This document shows positions 32,137 through 45,131 of a stretch of 55,146 bases of DNA, one piece after another. This DNA comes from Deinococcus frigens DSM 12807. Lineage in GTDB: Bacteria > Deinococcota > Deinococci > Deinococcales > Deinococcaceae. The notes beneath the pieces were generated by a model. That model was not told the origin of the DNA. It was given only the letters and a program-made list of their open reading frames with translations, and ran no database searches. Position numbers and translations under genes: made by a program. How positions within the stretch are numbered: position 1 is the first letter of the stretch; each line of letters begins with the position of its first letter. The DNA lies in assembly GCF_000701425.1 (NCBI RefSeq), contig NZ_JNIW01000026.1, positions 1-55,146 on the forward strand, read 5' to 3'.

Positions 32137-32697
32137 TCAGGCCATCTCCTTATCGTGACTGTGCCATTCTCGCGCCAGCAGCCCATACAGCGCGTCGTCT
32201 GCCCACTCCTCCCGGTGCCAGTAACTTTCCAGCGCTGTGCCCTCGTGGCGAAAGCCTGCGCGGCTCAGCAGTGTGGCGGCTGGGGCGTTGCGCGGGTCGA
32301 TGTGGGCGTAGACGCGGTGCATGGTCTGTGGGCCGAACAGTTGCGCTAGTAGCAACGCCAGCCCCTCGGATGCTAGACCGCCTCCCTGAGCGTGCCGGGC
32401 CAGAGTGAAGCCGATCTCGGCCTGTGCGCCCTCGCCAGATGCCGCGCCGTTCACCGCAAAATCGCCCAACAATTCCTCAGTATTCGCGTCCACCAGTGCC
32501 AGTTGTGTCCAGCCCGGTTGCCCAGGCGTACGCTCGTGCATGGCCTCAATCAGGGCTTCAGCCTGAGCCAGGGCGTAGGGCAAGGCCCAGCTCTGGAAAC
32601 GGGCGACATCGGGATCGTTGCGGTAGGCCGCCAGGGCGGGGGCGTCCCCCGGGCGCAGGTGGCGCAATGCGGCGCGGTGAGCGGTCACGGGTAGCAT
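32137..32697 (-). CDS. GNAT family N-acetyltransferase
   Basis: 186 residues of RimJ/RimL type: [54 protein letters not shown] (acetyl-CoA site), [25 protein letters not shown]. It overlaps the end of the nudix gene by 13 bases if the ATG is used, or by four (GTGA) if a GTG three codons later is used. It lies directly before argC. Whether it acts on an amino acid of arginine metabolism is unknown. Confidence 0.85.
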   Translation of the reverse strand: MLPVTAHRAALRHLRPGDAPALAAYRNDPDVARFQSWALPYALAQAEALIEAMHERTPGQPGWTQLALVDANTEELLGDFAVNGAASGEGAQAEIGFTLARHAQGGGLASEGLALLLAQLFGPQTMHRVYAHIDPRNAPAATLLSRAGFRHEGTALESYWHREEWADDALYGLLAREWHSHDKEMA

Positions 32698-33188
32698 CGC
32701 CGCACCAGTTCAGCCAGATCGCCCTTGGCCGCCTCGCCCGCGCCGATGCGGGCCAGCAATTCGGCAGGGGTCAGCCACCACGCCTGCGAAAAGTCGGCGG
32801 AGTTGAAGTTGGGCGCGGCATCGCTCCTGATCTCGTAGACGCGCATGAAACTGCTCAATCCTGTTTCAAAAGGGGAGAGGGCGGCGATTTCTCGCCAGTC
32901 CAGCGCGTCCACATCCAGCTTCAGCTCTTCCCACGTTTCGCGTTTGAAGGCGCTGAGGTCATCCTCGCCGTATTCCACATAGCCGCCCACGCTCATATCC
33001 AGGCAGCCGGGAAACATGCGTTTGGAAGCGGTGCGGCGTGGAATCCACAGTTCGCCGCGCGAGTTGACGAGAAAAGCGTTAATGACGCGCACGGGCCGCC
33101 GCTGCTCCCAGGCGTCGTCGCGCGTGATCTGACCGATAACCTGATCGTTTTTATCGACCAGGTCGAGCCATTCCTCCCGCTCATTCAC
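32685..33188 (-). CDS. NUDIX hydrolase
   Basis: 167 residues. The Nudix box GGYVEYGEDDLSAFKRETWEELKLD (about 68-92) matches G-x5-E-x7-REU-x-EE except that the usual Gly after EE is replaced by Leu-Lys. The N-terminus EEWLDLVDKNDQVIGQITRDDAW and INAFLVNSRGELWIPRR resemble the isopentenyl-diphosphate isomerase/YfcD subgroup. It hydrolyses a nucleoside diphosphate derivative or related pyrophosphate; the substrate is unknown. The GTG start overlaps the vapC stop (GTGA). Confidence 0.87.
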   Translation of the reverse strand: MNEREEWLDLVDKNDQVIGQITRDDAWEQRRPVRVINAFLVNSRGELWIPRRTASKRMFPGCLDMSVGGYVEYGEDDLSAFKRETWEELKLDVDALDWREIAALSPFETGLSSFMRVYEIRSDAAPNFNSADFSQAWWLTPAELLARIGAGEAAKGDLAELVRRCYP

Positions 33189-33568
33189 CGCAAGACCTCT
33201 ACCCGGTAGCTGCTGTCCAGCCTGGCCCAGGCCCTGTCGGCGGTCAGCACATTCACTCCGCGCTCCAGCCCCAGCGCCAGACAGGCGCGGTCTCCCAGGC
33301 CCAGATGCCGGGTCAGGGGACGCAGGGCAGCGGCGGCGAGGGCGTGTTCGGCGCTGAACGGCACCAACTCAAGCTGTGGCCTGAGCTGCTGGTCTACCGC
33401 AGCAGGCTGCCCCCCGCGTTCGGCGACTTTTGCCAGCACCTCCGAGAAGTTCACGGTGGACATCAGCGCGCCCACCAGCACCGTCTCTACCCGCTCCCAG
33501 CCAGTTTCGGCCTGAAGGTAGGCCAGCACGGCGCTGGCGTCCAGAACCACTGGCCCGTCTTCACCCAC
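33185..33568 (-). CDS. vapC: VapC-like PIN-domain toxin
   Basis: 127 residues. The PIN-domain acidic residues are visible: Asp9 (VVLDASAVLAYL), Glu43 in NFSEVLAKV, and Asp in LGLGDRACLALGLERG and LTADRAW. VapC proteins are Mg2+-dependent RNases, usually cutting tRNA or rRNA, held inactive by the partner antitoxin. The GTG start overlaps the end of the antitoxin gene by eight bases, the standard arrangement for a toxin-antitoxin pair. Confidence 0.88.
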   Translation of the reverse strand: MGEDGPVVLDASAVLAYLQAETGWERVETVLVGALMSTVNFSEVLAKVAERGGQPAAVDQQLRPQLELVPFSAEHALAAAALRPLTRHLGLGDRACLALGLERGVNVLTADRAWARLDSSYRVEVLR

Positions 33569-33821
33569 GCTCCGCCTCGGCCCGGCGCTCGGCGATCAGT
33601 TCGTCTGCCGCGCCCCTGAGCAGGTTAGCGTAACTGCCCTGCAAGTCGCGGGTAAACTCGCGGAGGGATTGCACCCGTATATCTGCGCCGCTGATCTGAA
33701 AGATCACCCGGTCTCCCTCCTGCACGCCCAGCGCGGTTCTGACCTCGGGCGGCAGGACCACGCGGTAAGCCCGTCCGACTTTTGAAGACTGGCTCCGACT
33801 GTGGTCCGTTGATGGCGTCAT
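33561..33821 (-). CDS. vapB: VapB-like AbrB/MazE-type antitoxin
   Basis: 86 residues. The N-terminal swapped-hairpin AbrB fold is visible (SSKVGRAYRVVLPPEVRTALGVQEGDRVIFQISGADIRV); the C-terminal acidic/charged helix (ADELIAERRAEAERG) would wrap the toxin. It should repress its own promoter together with VapC. TAAAAT (minus strand, 33833-33828) lies six bases before the ATG with no ribosome site, so the module has its own leaderless promoter inside the arginine cluster. Confidence 0.87.
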   Translation of the reverse strand: MTPSTDHSRSQSSKVGRAYRVVLPPEVRTALGVQEGDRVIFQISGADIRVQSLREFTRDLQGSYANLLRGAADELIAERRAEAERG

Positions 33822-33827
33822 GTCATT

Positions 33828-33858
33828 ATTTTAAAGCGTGGCACGTTCTCATAACGTG
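33828..33858 (-). promoter_or_regulatory. vapBC promoter and candidate operator
   Basis: The -10 box TAAAAT is at 33833-33828. An inverted repeat CACGTT, 5-base loop, AACGTG (33842-33858) covers the expected -35 position. It lies in the 43-base gap between the argF stop and vapB, a suitable place for autoregulation by VapBC. It could also act as a weak hairpin at the argF mRNA end. Confidence 0.5.
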
Positions 33859-33864
33859 GCCGGA

Positions 33865-34908
<1,044 letters not shown>

Positions 34909-34931
34909 AGGCGAGGAGTATACGCAAAAAA

Positions 34932-34945
34932 TGTTTAATCATGCA
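34932..34945 (-). promoter_or_regulatory. ARG-box-like sequence upstream of argF
   Basis: The minus strand reads TGCATGATTAAACA, matching 12 of 14 positions of TGNATWWWWATNCA, the half-palindromic core bound by ArgR. It lies just upstream of the argF -10 box. The match is suggestive only. Confidence 0.4.
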
Positions 34946-34995
34946 TCCAGTGAAGAGAGACGGCCCCTTTGTTCCGGCGCTAGACTTCCTTCCAG

Positions 34996-35931
34996 ATGAC
35001 CGCTCCCACCGCCGCGCCTGGAAGCCAGCCCCTCGGCACGCGCGGCCTGCTGCTGGCGTCGATGATCACGCTGATCTGGGGCCTGAACTTCGTGGTGATC
35101 AAGTGGGCGGTGGATGACGCCCCGCCGCTGCTGGTGGCAGCCCTGCGCTTTGCGGTGGCGGCGGTTCCGGCGGTGTTTTTTGTCAGGCCGCCTGCCGTTC
35201 CCGCCCGCATTCTGTGGGGGTATGGGCTGGCGGTGGGCGTGGTGCAGTTCGGGCTGCTGTACCTGGCGATAGCGCTGGGCCTGAATCCGGGGCTGGCCTC
35301 CTTGCTGATGCAGATTCAGGCGTTTTTCACGGCGCTGCTGGCCGCCGCCTTCCTGCACGAACGCATCCAGCCGTGGCAGGCGGCGGGCATCACGCTGGCC
35401 TTTGGGGGCATGGCGGTGATCGGGCTGCTGTCGGGCGGGCAGGTCAGCGTTCTGGGCCTGGGCCTGACGCTGGTGGCCGCGCTGGGCTGGGCGGTCAGCA
35501 ACCTGCTGGTGCGGGCATCGGGCGGCGCGAACGTCTTTTCGCTGGTGGTCTGGAGCAGCCTGATCGCCCCTATTCCGCTCACGCTGCTGTCGGGCGTGGT
35601 CAGCGGCTGGGACGCGGTGGGCCAGACGCTCTTTTACGGCGGCTGGGAGCTGTGGGCCGCCGTGCTGTACATGGGGCTGGCGAACACCGTGCTGGGCTTC
35701 GGCGTGTGGTCCCTGCTGATCCAGCGCCACGGGGCCGGACGCGTCGCACCGCTCTCATTGCTGGTCCCGGTCTTCGGCCTGATTTCCAGCGCCATCGTCT
35801 ACCACGAGGTCTTTCCACCGGGGAAGGTGGCGGGTACGACCCTGATCGCCGTGGGATTGCTGCTGCATGTCTTCGGGCGGCGGGTGTGGCCCCCGGCGCG
35901 GCGAACCACCCTCACGCCCGGCGCGGACTGA
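34996..35931 (+). CDS. EamA/DMT family transporter
   Basis: 311 residues with ten hydrophobic helices in two EamA repeats. The first repeat starts LLLASMITLIWGLNFVVIKWAVDDAPPLLVAALRF and ends near AFLHERIQPWQAAGITLAFGGMAVIG; the second ends AIVYHEVFPPGKVAGTTLIAVGLLLHVFG. The family exports metabolites such as amino acids or related small molecules. TAGACT lies nine bases before the ATG. It is divergent from argF, so an arginine-related exporter is possible, but nothing in the sequence proves it. Confidence 0.88.
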   Translation: MTAPTAAPGSQPLGTRGLLLASMITLIWGLNFVVIKWAVDDAPPLLVAALRFAVAAVPAVFFVRPPAVPARILWGYGLAVGVVQFGLLYLAIALGLNPGLASLLMQIQAFFTALLAAAFLHERIQPWQAAGITLAFGGMAVIGLLSGGQVSVLGLGLTLVAALGWAVSNLLVRASGGANVFSLVVWSSLIAPIPLTLLSGVVSGWDAVGQTLFYGGWELWAAVLYMGLANTVLGFGVWSLLIQRHGAGRVAPLSLLVPVFGLISSAIVYHEVFPPGKVAGTTLIAVGLLLHVFGRRVWPPARRTTLTPGAD

Positions 35932-35960
35932 CGCGCCTCGACTCGCGTACCCTGTCTTCC

Positions 35961-36746
35961 ATGCCTCCCCGCCTGTTTGACTCTCACCTGCACACGCCGC
36001 TGTGCGGCCACGCCACAGGCACGCCCCGCGAGTACGCACAGGCTGCCCTGGACGCGGGCCTCGCGGGCCTGTGCTTCACCGATCACTGCCCGATGCCCGC
36101 GTGGTACGACGCGCCGTGGCGGATGCGCCAGGATCAGCTTCAGGAATACGTGGACGGGATTCGCGCCGTGCAGGCCGACTTTGTCGGACGCCTGGACGTG
36201 CGGCTGGGCCTAGAGGCCGACTTTCACCCCGGCACCGAGCGTTTCGTGGAAGGGCTGCTGGCCGCCCATGACTGGGATTACGTGATCGGCAGCGTGCATT
36301 ACCTGGGTGCGTGGGGCTTCGACAATCCCGAATTCGTGGCTGAATACGAGGTGCGCGATCTGGGTGGCCTGTATGCCGACTATTACGCGCTGGTGGAAGG
36401 CGCGGCACGTTCGGGCTTATTTGACAGCATCGGGCATCTGGACCTGCCCAAGAAATTCGGCCACCGTGACCCCGGCGGCGCGGCGGCGCTAAGGGCGCTG
36501 GACGCTGTTGCAGAGGCAGGTTTAGCGCTGGATTTCAACACGGCGGGCTGGCGCAAGCCGGTGGCCGAGGCGTACCCCGCGCCGGAACTGGTGGGGGAGG
36601 CAGTGGAACGCGGCATTCCCTTTGTGCTGGGCAGCGACGCGCACAAGCCGGGCGAGGTGGGATACCGCTTTGGGGATGCAGCGGCATTGATTGAAGAGGC
36701 GGGCGGAAGAGTCGTGACGTTTGCGGGGCGGGTGCGGCAGGGCTAA
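35961..36746 (+). CDS. hisK: Histidinol-phosphatase, PHP family
   Basis: 261 residues. PHP metal-binding motifs are intact: DSHLHTPLCGHA (first), FTDHCPMPAWYD (second), GLEADFHPG, GSVHYLGAWGFDNPEF, and GSDAHKPGEVGYRF near the end. Enzymes with this pattern remove the phosphate from histidinol phosphate in histidine synthesis. TACCCT lies seven bases before the ATG, a leaderless arrangement. No other his gene is in the window. Confidence 0.88.
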   Translation: MPPRLFDSHLHTPLCGHATGTPREYAQAALDAGLAGLCFTDHCPMPAWYDAPWRMRQDQLQEYVDGIRAVQADFVGRLDVRLGLEADFHPGTERFVEGLLAAHDWDYVIGSVHYLGAWGFDNPEFVAEYEVRDLGGLYADYYALVEGAARSGLFDSIGHLDLPKKFGHRDPGGAAALRALDAVAEAGLALDFNTAGWRKPVAEAYPAPELVGEAVERGIPFVLGSDAHKPGEVGYRFGDAAALIEEAGGRVVTFAGRVRQG

Positions 36747-36761
36747 GCAGGGGTCAGCGCC

Positions 36762-39700
36762 TCAGTCCGCCGTCCAGTCCCAGACCTGCGCCCGCACCGC
36801 CTCGTAACTGGCGTCCAGGGCTGGTCCCAGCAACACCAGTTCGGCCAGACGCCGGGCCATGCGGCTGACCTCGCGCGCCTCTTCCAGGGTCAGCGCGCGG
36901 CCCAGCACGCCGAATTCGCGGTAGCTGAGCCATTTCTTGATCACCTGATACCCGCCGATGGTGTAGTCCCACACGCCCTGCGGCACATTTTCCCAGACCC
37001 AGCCATCGTTCAGGGACATGTCCAGCACCGTGTCCCCCAGTTCGGGTGGCAGGCCCTGCGCGGGCCGCTGCACTGTGCGCCCCCGCCCCGGCATCACCAC
37101 GTTGCCGCGCTGGAGGTTGCCCCACCCGGCCCGGACCTCATAGCCGTGTTCTTCCGTCCCCACACGCTTTAGTCGGCCCACCGCGCCCAGTTCCGGGGCC
37201 GTCGCCGCCTGTGGATTGTCCAGCAGTTCGGCCACCCGCGCGCCCAGCGCCGCCGACGCCTGCAAGGTTTCCAGCGATGCGGGCAGCGGCACACGCGGCC
37301 AGTCCGCCGCCACGCCGTCTGCGTTCTGCGCCAGATACGCCGCGCTAAAGCCCACCGCCAGCGCGTGGTGCCACAGCAGGGCCGCCTCGCTCAGATCGGT
37401 GTCGGGGCGCGTGACCCCCAGCGCCGCCAGATATACCCGCGCACGGGGCGAGAGATTGGCACGCGTTGAGGGTGAGGAGGAGGCAAACAGGCCGTCTGAT
37501 ACGGGGGATTCGGTGCGCCATAAAATGGGAATCGCCACCGCATTTGGTCTCAAAAGGTGATAGTCGGGCAGTGCGGATGTCATCACGGTTATAAATTTTT
37601 CGTCGGGCCGTTCTGAAAATGCCCGCGTCACGAAATATTGATTGCCGTCGCCATAGTTGCTCCTTAGCGCGGGCCGAGACCTATTCCAGACTTGAGAGAA
37701 GTTCGTATGGTAGGCCCAGCGAGTGTCGAATGGATATAGAGCATATCTGATGATGTTTTCGCTCTGCATGGACTCTGAAAGTGTTACACGCTGACGAACT
37801 TGAGAGGCTTTGAAACTGCCACCGTCCACAACAGGCCCAATTTGCCGCTGCTCCAATTCCTCAAAAGATATGGCGGGATCGAGGTACTGACGCACGTTGT
37901 CGGCCACCTCTTCCTTCGAGTGACCCATGAGTCTGCCGCGCCGCATTTCCTGTAAGCCGCTGATAGGTGCCTCTCCAGCCAATTCCACCACTTTCGGCCA
38001 GCTCTGGTACTCGGCGCTGCTGGCGTCGGGGCGGAAGGTGTAGCGGTTGGCGGCGGTGGGCTGGGCAGACTGGTAGGCGGGGCCGCTCCCACCTGCGGCG
38101 GTTCTGAGCTGCTGCGCCTTGCCTGCGCCCCAGAATTCGCGGTACTGCACCTGCTGGGTCTGTCCGGGCTGCCCGGTCCTGATTAGCAACGAAATAGCCG
38201 TGCCAGTGCGGATGCCCGCGCGGTTGGTGGGCGTGGAAAAGATGCTGGGATCGGGGAGGCCGTCCGGGGTACGTTTGCCCGTTTCGCGGCTGTCTCCGTT
38301 CAGGTTGTCGAAGCTCAGGTGATCGAACTCGGCGAGCAGCGTGCGGCGCATGACCACGAAACTGGGGTCGCCCAGGTACGAATACGGGCTGATAAACGAC
38401 ACGATGCCGCGCCCGCCCTGGGCGATCTTGCGCTCTGCAACGCGAAAAAAGCGCACGTACAGGTCGTCCAGATTGAACTTGCGAATGCCCCACTCGGACA
38501 CCAGCCCGGCCTTGTAGGTGGCGATCAGGTCGCCTTCCCCGGTCTGGCTGGTGCCCACGAAGGCGCTGTAGGGCGGGTTGCCCAGCACCACCAGAATGGG
38601 CGCGTTCTTCTTGACCTGCTGGGCGGCGTCCTGCTCGGCCTGTAACTCGGACATGGGCAGCGGCGCGGGCACGTCGTGCCAGTTGGTCAGCGCGTTGGTC
38701 AGGTACACGGCGGCGCGTTCGGGCTGGCCGGGGTGCTGCGGGTCATTGGGACGGAGGCTGGCCGCCTGGCCGTTCAGGGTGCAGCGGGCCAGTTGCTGGC
38801 TCAGGCGCATGTGCGCGATCACGTAAGGTGCGGGCATGATCTCAAAGCCGATCAGGCGGGTCTTGACGGCGCGGCGCAGATCGTCCAGCACGGTGTCGTC
38901 CACCTCCGGCTGTGCCCGCAAGGTGCGCCAGATGCGGTCCAGGGCCGCCGTCAGGTAACTGCCCGTTCCGGTGGCCGGGTCCAGCACGTACACGCTGGGG
39001 TCCGCCAGTCCTAGCGGGAGGCCCAGTTGCGTTCTGAGTGCCTGATCCACGCGCTCCACCATGTATTCCACCACTTCGGGCGGGGTGTACCACACGCCAA
39101 ACTGCTTGCGAAGTTCCGGGTCGTAGGCGGCCAGGAACGGCTCGTAAAAATACTGCACGGCGTCGCCCTGGAATTTGCCCTGAAAGCTGGCGGTGTCCAC
39201 GCGGGCCAGGGTGGCGGCGGTGCGGTCCAGCAGATCGGTCAGGTTCAGGCTGTGCTGTGCCGACGGATTCGCCAGTTCGGAAAACAGGCGCTGCATGACC
39301 GGCAGGTGCAGTTCCCACGCGGCGGTGCGCCACTGAAACGCCTCGCCGGGGTGACGGTCAATGTGCAGCACCCACGCGCTGAACAGGCCATACCACAGCG
39401 TCTGAACCAGCGTAGTGCGAAAGAAGCGTTCGCCCTGCTCATCCTCGAATTGCAGGTCCAGCGCCTTGCTCAGCGCGTCCTTGAGCGGATTCAGTGCGGC
39501 CAGCGGCGTGGTGTTCAGGCGGTGTCTGGCCTCGCGCGCATAACTGGCAAGGAACCACGCGACACCTTCCGGGGTGGTCAGCGGCGCGGCGGCTTGCAGG
39601 GCGCGGGTCAGGAACTCGGCCAGCGGGGCGGCGTGGGCGTTGCGCCTTCCCTCATCGGCCAGCAGCGCCGCGAAAGCCGGGGCGTCGGGGGCCAGCTCCA

Positions 39701-40139
39701 GGCTTTCCAGCAGTCTGGGCTGTCCGTGTTCGCGGCTGTACAGCGCGAAGCCGCGCAGGTTGGTCACCAGCACCAGCCCGTACAGGTCCAGGTACTTGCC
39801 CACCTGCTGTCCGGTGGCAATGTCCGCCACGGCCTCGGCGGGAGATTTAACTTCCAGCGCGCCCCGGCTGGGCAACTGGCCTTTCAGGGCGTCCTGATCT
39901 GCGCCGCGCTGAAGTTGCGACGAGTCAAACAGGCCGCCGTCGGGAATGCCCGCGCCCAGGTTGCTCAGGTGGTTCACAGCATAGACTTTGGGCTTCAACG
40001 TCGCGCCCACAGCGCTCAGCAACTGAAAGAGCGCGGGATAGTAACTGGTTTCGGCCACGCCCGCGCCCGTGGCCTGAATGTCACGCACCTGTGCAAAATA
40101 TGTTCGGGCCGCTGCTTCGGCGCTGCTGGGTGGGGGCAT
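36762..40139 (-). CDS. Single-chain restriction/DNA methyltransferase (type ISP-like, no helicase)
   Basis: 1125 residues. The N-terminal part has a PD-(D/E)xK-like nuclease pattern: Glu30, Asp67 (GIPDGGLF) and GALEVKSP (Glu96, Lys98). The methyltransferase core has motif X (GVWYTPPEVVEYM, about 348-360), motif I DPATGTGSY (387-395) and motif IV NPPY (521-524), indicating N6-adenine methylation. The C-terminal 500 residues resemble the specificity region of type ISP enzymes. No SF2 helicase motifs are present, so it behaves more like a type IIG fusion of nuclease, methylase and target recognition. The ATG at 40139 follows TACCCT (minus strand) by six bases. Confidence 0.85.
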   Translation of the reverse strand: MPPPSSAEAAARTYFAQVRDIQATGAGVAETSYYPALFQLLSAVGATLKPKVYAVNHLSNLGAGIPDGGLFDSSQLQRGADQDALKGQLPSRGALEVKSPAEAVADIATGQQVGKYLDLYGLVLVTNLRGFALYSREHGQPRLLESLELAPDAPAFAALLADEGRRNAHAAPLAEFLTRALQAAAPLTTPEGVAWFLASYAREARHRLNTTPLAALNPLKDALSKALDLQFEDEQGERFFRTTLVQTLWYGLFSAWVLHIDRHPGEAFQWRTAAWELHLPVMQRLFSELANPSAQHSLNLTDLLDRTAATLARVDTASFQGKFQGDAVQYFYEPFLAAYDPELRKQFGVWYTPPEVVEYMVERVDQALRTQLGLPLGLADPSVYVLDPATGTGSYLTAALDRIWRTLRAQPEVDDTVLDDLRRAVKTRLIGFEIMPAPYVIAHMRLSQQLARCTLNGQAASLRPNDPQHPGQPERAAVYLTNALTNWHDVPAPLPMSELQAEQDAAQQVKKNAPILVVLGNPPYSAFVGTSQTGEGDLIATYKAGLVSEWGIRKFNLDDLYVRFFRVAERKIAQGGRGIVSFISPYSYLGDPSFVVMRRTLLAEFDHLSFDNLNGDSRETGKRTPDGLPDPSIFSTPTNRAGIRTGTAISLLIRTGQPGQTQQVQYREFWGAGKAQQLRTAAGGSGPAYQSAQPTAANRYTFRPDASSAEYQSWPKVVELAGEAPISGLQEMRRGRLMGHSKEEVADNVRQYLDPAISFEELEQRQIGPVVDGGSFKASQVRQRVTLSESMQSENIIRYALYPFDTRWAYHTNFSQVWNRSRPALRSNYGDGNQYFVTRAFSERPDEKFITVMTSALPDYHLLRPNAVAIPILWRTESPVSDGLFASSSPSTRANLSPRARVYLAALGVTRPDTDLSEAALLWHHALAVGFSAAYLAQNADGVAADWPRVPLPASLETLQASAALGARVAELLDNPQAATAPELGAVGRLKRVGTEEHGYEVRAGWGNLQRGNVVMPGRGRTVQRPAQGLPPELGDTVLDMSLNDGWVWENVPQGVWDYTIGGYQVIKKWLSYREFGVLGRALTLEEAREVSRMARRLAELVLLGPALDASYEAVRAQVWDWTAD

Positions 40140-40159
40140 GGGCGCAGGGTAGCAAGTCT

Positions 40160-42535
<2,376 letters not shown>

Positions 42536-42679
42536 GGGTTTTCTCCGTTGCTGTGGGGAAGAATAGGTCAAGGGCAGTTGGATTAGTGTTGGGTACCCTC
42601 ACAGCTTAACGGGTTTGGGTGCGTGCAGGGTGTGTCGGGGGCAGAGACACCCCCACCGCCGACCTGTCACCCTAAAGCC

Positions 42680-43501
42680 ATGACCTCCACCCCGCCGCCT
42701 GCCCGCCCGGTGCTGATCGTCAGCGACCACACCGGCCTGACCGCCGACAACATCGCCCGCGCGCTGCTGGCGCATTTTCCGGGGCAACCGCTGCGCTATA
42801 TCCCCCGGCCCTTCACGGCGGACGTGGCGGCGGCGCGGGCGGTGGCGCAGGAGGTGGCGGTGCTGAGCGCGGCGGGCGGGCGCCCGATCCTCTTTACCAC
42901 CGTGACCCAGCCCGAAGTGCTGGCCGAGTTGCAGGCCGCCCCCGCCCGCCTGTTCGATCTGCTGACTCCCGGCATCAATGAGCTGGAGGTGGAGCTGGAA
43001 CAGACGGCGGCGCGTACGGTGGGCGGCTACCACGACATGCACGACGCGGGCGCGTATCTGGGCCGCATGGAGGCGCTGGATTTTGCCCTGGCCACCGACG
43101 ACGGCGTGGGCGACAAGCAGTACGGGCTGGCCGACGTGATTCTGGTGGGCGTCAGCCGGGTGGGCAAGACCCCCACAAGTCTGTTTCTGGCGTTGCAGCA
43201 CGGCGTCCGCGCCAGCAATTACCCGCTGGCCGAGGACGACTTCGAGCGCGACAGTCTGCCCCTGCCGTTAGAGAAACACCGCGACAAGCTGTACGGCCTG
43301 ACCATTGATCCGCGCCGCCTGCACGCCATCCGAACCCAGCGCAAGGCGGGCAGTCGCTACGCCAGCCCCGAACAGTGCGAATTCGAGGTCCGCCGCGCCG
43401 AACGCCTGTTTCAGCGCGTGGGCCTGCCGGTGCGCGACACCACCAGCACCAGCGTGGAGGAAATCGCTGCGGGCATTCTGAGCGCATTGCGGCGACGCTG
43501 A
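42680..43501 (+). CDS. ppsR: PEP synthase regulatory protein (bifunctional kinase/pyrophosphorylase)
   Basis: 273 residues of the DUF299 family: [20 protein letters not shown] at the start, the P-loop [16 protein letters not shown] (about 155-170) and NYPLAEDDF. It phosphorylates PEP synthase in an ADP-dependent way and removes the phosphate with inorganic phosphate. Divergent placement next to ppsA supports this target rather than pyruvate phosphate dikinase. The first half is longer than needed for the P-loop but normal for the family. Confidence 0.94.
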   Translation: MTSTPPPARPVLIVSDHTGLTADNIARALLAHFPGQPLRYIPRPFTADVAAARAVAQEVAVLSAAGGRPILFTTVTQPEVLAELQAAPARLFDLLTPGINELEVELEQTAARTVGGYHDMHDAGAYLGRMEALDFALATDDGVGDKQYGLADVILVGVSRVGKTPTSLFLALQHGVRASNYPLAEDDFERDSLPLPLEKHRDKLYGLTIDPRRLHAIRTQRKAGSRYASPEQCEFEVRRAERLFQRVGLPVRDTTSTSVEEIAAGILSALRRR

Positions 43502-43588
43502 ACCTTCTGTCCCATTGACGGTGGGGGAGAGGCCCCCGCCAGATGGCCTATTCTCCCCGGCCTCTGCTGCGCCGTAAATTAGAGTCAG

Positions 43589-44965
43589 ATGACCTCTCAA
43601 TCCGTCCCACCCGCGCCGGACGGCTGGCGCACCTTCGTGTGGCTGTGGAGCTCGCAGGCGCTGAGCGTGCTGGGATCGGCGGTGGCGGGCTTCGCCTTCA
43701 ACATCTACCTGACGGTCACGCGCTACCCGCTGGCCGAGCAGAAGCCGCAACTGGCACTGGCGCTGTCGGCCACGGCGCTGGCCTGGGGACTGGCCGCCAC
43801 CCTCAGCGCGCCGCTGGCCGGAACCTGGACGGACCGCCATGACCGCCGCCGGATCATGCTGGGCGCGGACCTGCTGGGCGCGCTGGTGACCTTCGGGATG
43901 CTGGGCCTGCTGCTGCTGCCCGCCGCGCCGCTGTGGGCGCTGATCCTCACCTCCGGCCTGATGGGACTGGTGGGTACCTTCCACGGTTCGGCCTTCGACG
44001 CCAGTTACACCACGCTGGTGCCGGGGGACCGCCTGCCCCGTGCCAACGGCATGATGCAGACCATCTGGAGCCTGGCCGGGCTGGTGGGTCCGGCGGTGGC
44101 TGCCCTGCTGATCGGCGTTCCCGCGCTGCTGCGAAAGTCCGAGGCGTTGCCGGGCTGGCTGTCGGGCCTGCGCGACGGCGTGCCCTTCGCCTTCGCGGTG
44201 GACGGGTTGACCTTCGTGGTGGCGGCGCTGGTCCTCTTGCGCCTGCATGTCCCGTCCCCGCCAGAGGTGACGGACCGCAGCCAGCCGCGCTCGTTCCGGG
44301 AGGACATGGCCTTTGGCTGGAAGTTTATCGGGAGCCGTAAACCGCTGCTGGCGCTGCTGCTGACCTTCGCCGTCGCCAACCTGTGCAGCAGCGGTCTGGG
44401 CGTGCTGGAGCCGCTGATCGTCAAATTCGGGCTGGCCGCCGACTGGCAAAGCCGGGGCAGCACCCTGACCGCCGCGCTGGCCACCCTGACCATCACCCAG
44501 AGCGTGGGTGGCGTGCTGGGCGGCATCTTGATCAGCGTCTGGGGCGGGCTGAAATCGCAACGGGTGCTGGGCGTGCTGCTGCCGATGATCGTGGCCGGGC
44601 TGGCGCTGGCGGCCTTCGGCTTCAGCTCCACGGTGCTGGCGGCGTGTGCGGCGCTGTTCGTGATGGGCCTGACCTTTCCGGCCATGAACGCGCACTCGCA
44701 GAGCATCTGGCAGTCGCAGGTGCCGCCCGCCATGCAGGGCCGGGTGTTCAGCGTGCGGCGGTTGATCGCGCAGTTCACCTCGCCCCTCAGCACCGCACTG
44801 GCCGGGCTGTTGGCCGCGCGCTACGCGGGGGGCAGCGTTGCCCTATTCGCGGGTCTGCTGTTTGCGGTTGTGGCGGCGGCGCAACTGTTCAACCCGGTGA
44901 TCCGCCGGGTGGAGGAGGGGGGACCCGTGGGCGCAGAGGTGGTCAAGGAACCGGCGGCGCAGTAG
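43589..44965 (+). CDS. MFS transporter
   Basis: 458 residues with 12 hydrophobic helices and a long central loop. The motif between helices 2 and 3 reads [21 protein letters not shown], matching the MFS loop G-x-x-x-D-R-x-x-R-R. The pattern resembles MFS_3-type exporters (EntS-like or macrolide exporters), so efflux is likely, but the substrate is unknown. TAAATT lies eight bases before the ATG; a ribosome site is not evident. Confidence 0.88.
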   Translation: MTSQSVPPAPDGWRTFVWLWSSQALSVLGSAVAGFAFNIYLTVTRYPLAEQKPQLALALSATALAWGLAATLSAPLAGTWTDRHDRRRIMLGADLLGALVTFGMLGLLLLPAAPLWALILTSGLMGLVGTFHGSAFDASYTTLVPGDRLPRANGMMQTIWSLAGLVGPAVAALLIGVPALLRKSEALPGWLSGLRDGVPFAFAVDGLTFVVAALVLLRLHVPSPPEVTDRSQPRSFREDMAFGWKFIGSRKPLLALLLTFAVANLCSSGLGVLEPLIVKFGLAADWQSRGSTLTAALATLTITQSVGGVLGGILISVWGGLKSQRVLGVLLPMIVAGLALAAFGFSSTVLAACAALFVMGLTFPAMNAHSQSIWQSQVPPAMQGRVFSVRRLIAQFTSPLSTALAGLLAARYAGGSVALFAGLLFAVVAAAQLFNPVIRRVEEGGPVGAEVVKEPAAQ

Positions 44966-45131
44966 GCGGCAGACGGCGCGGCAGCACCATCGAACTGGGT
45001 CAGGCCCTCGCGCGCCTGCCTTTGCCTCAGCCCGTCGGTTGCGGACGCCGCTTCCTTTTTTCCTTGCGCCTTTTTTCCTTGCGCTTTGCCACCCTGGCAG
45101 CCGCTGCACTGCCAGCCGCTACACTGGAAGC

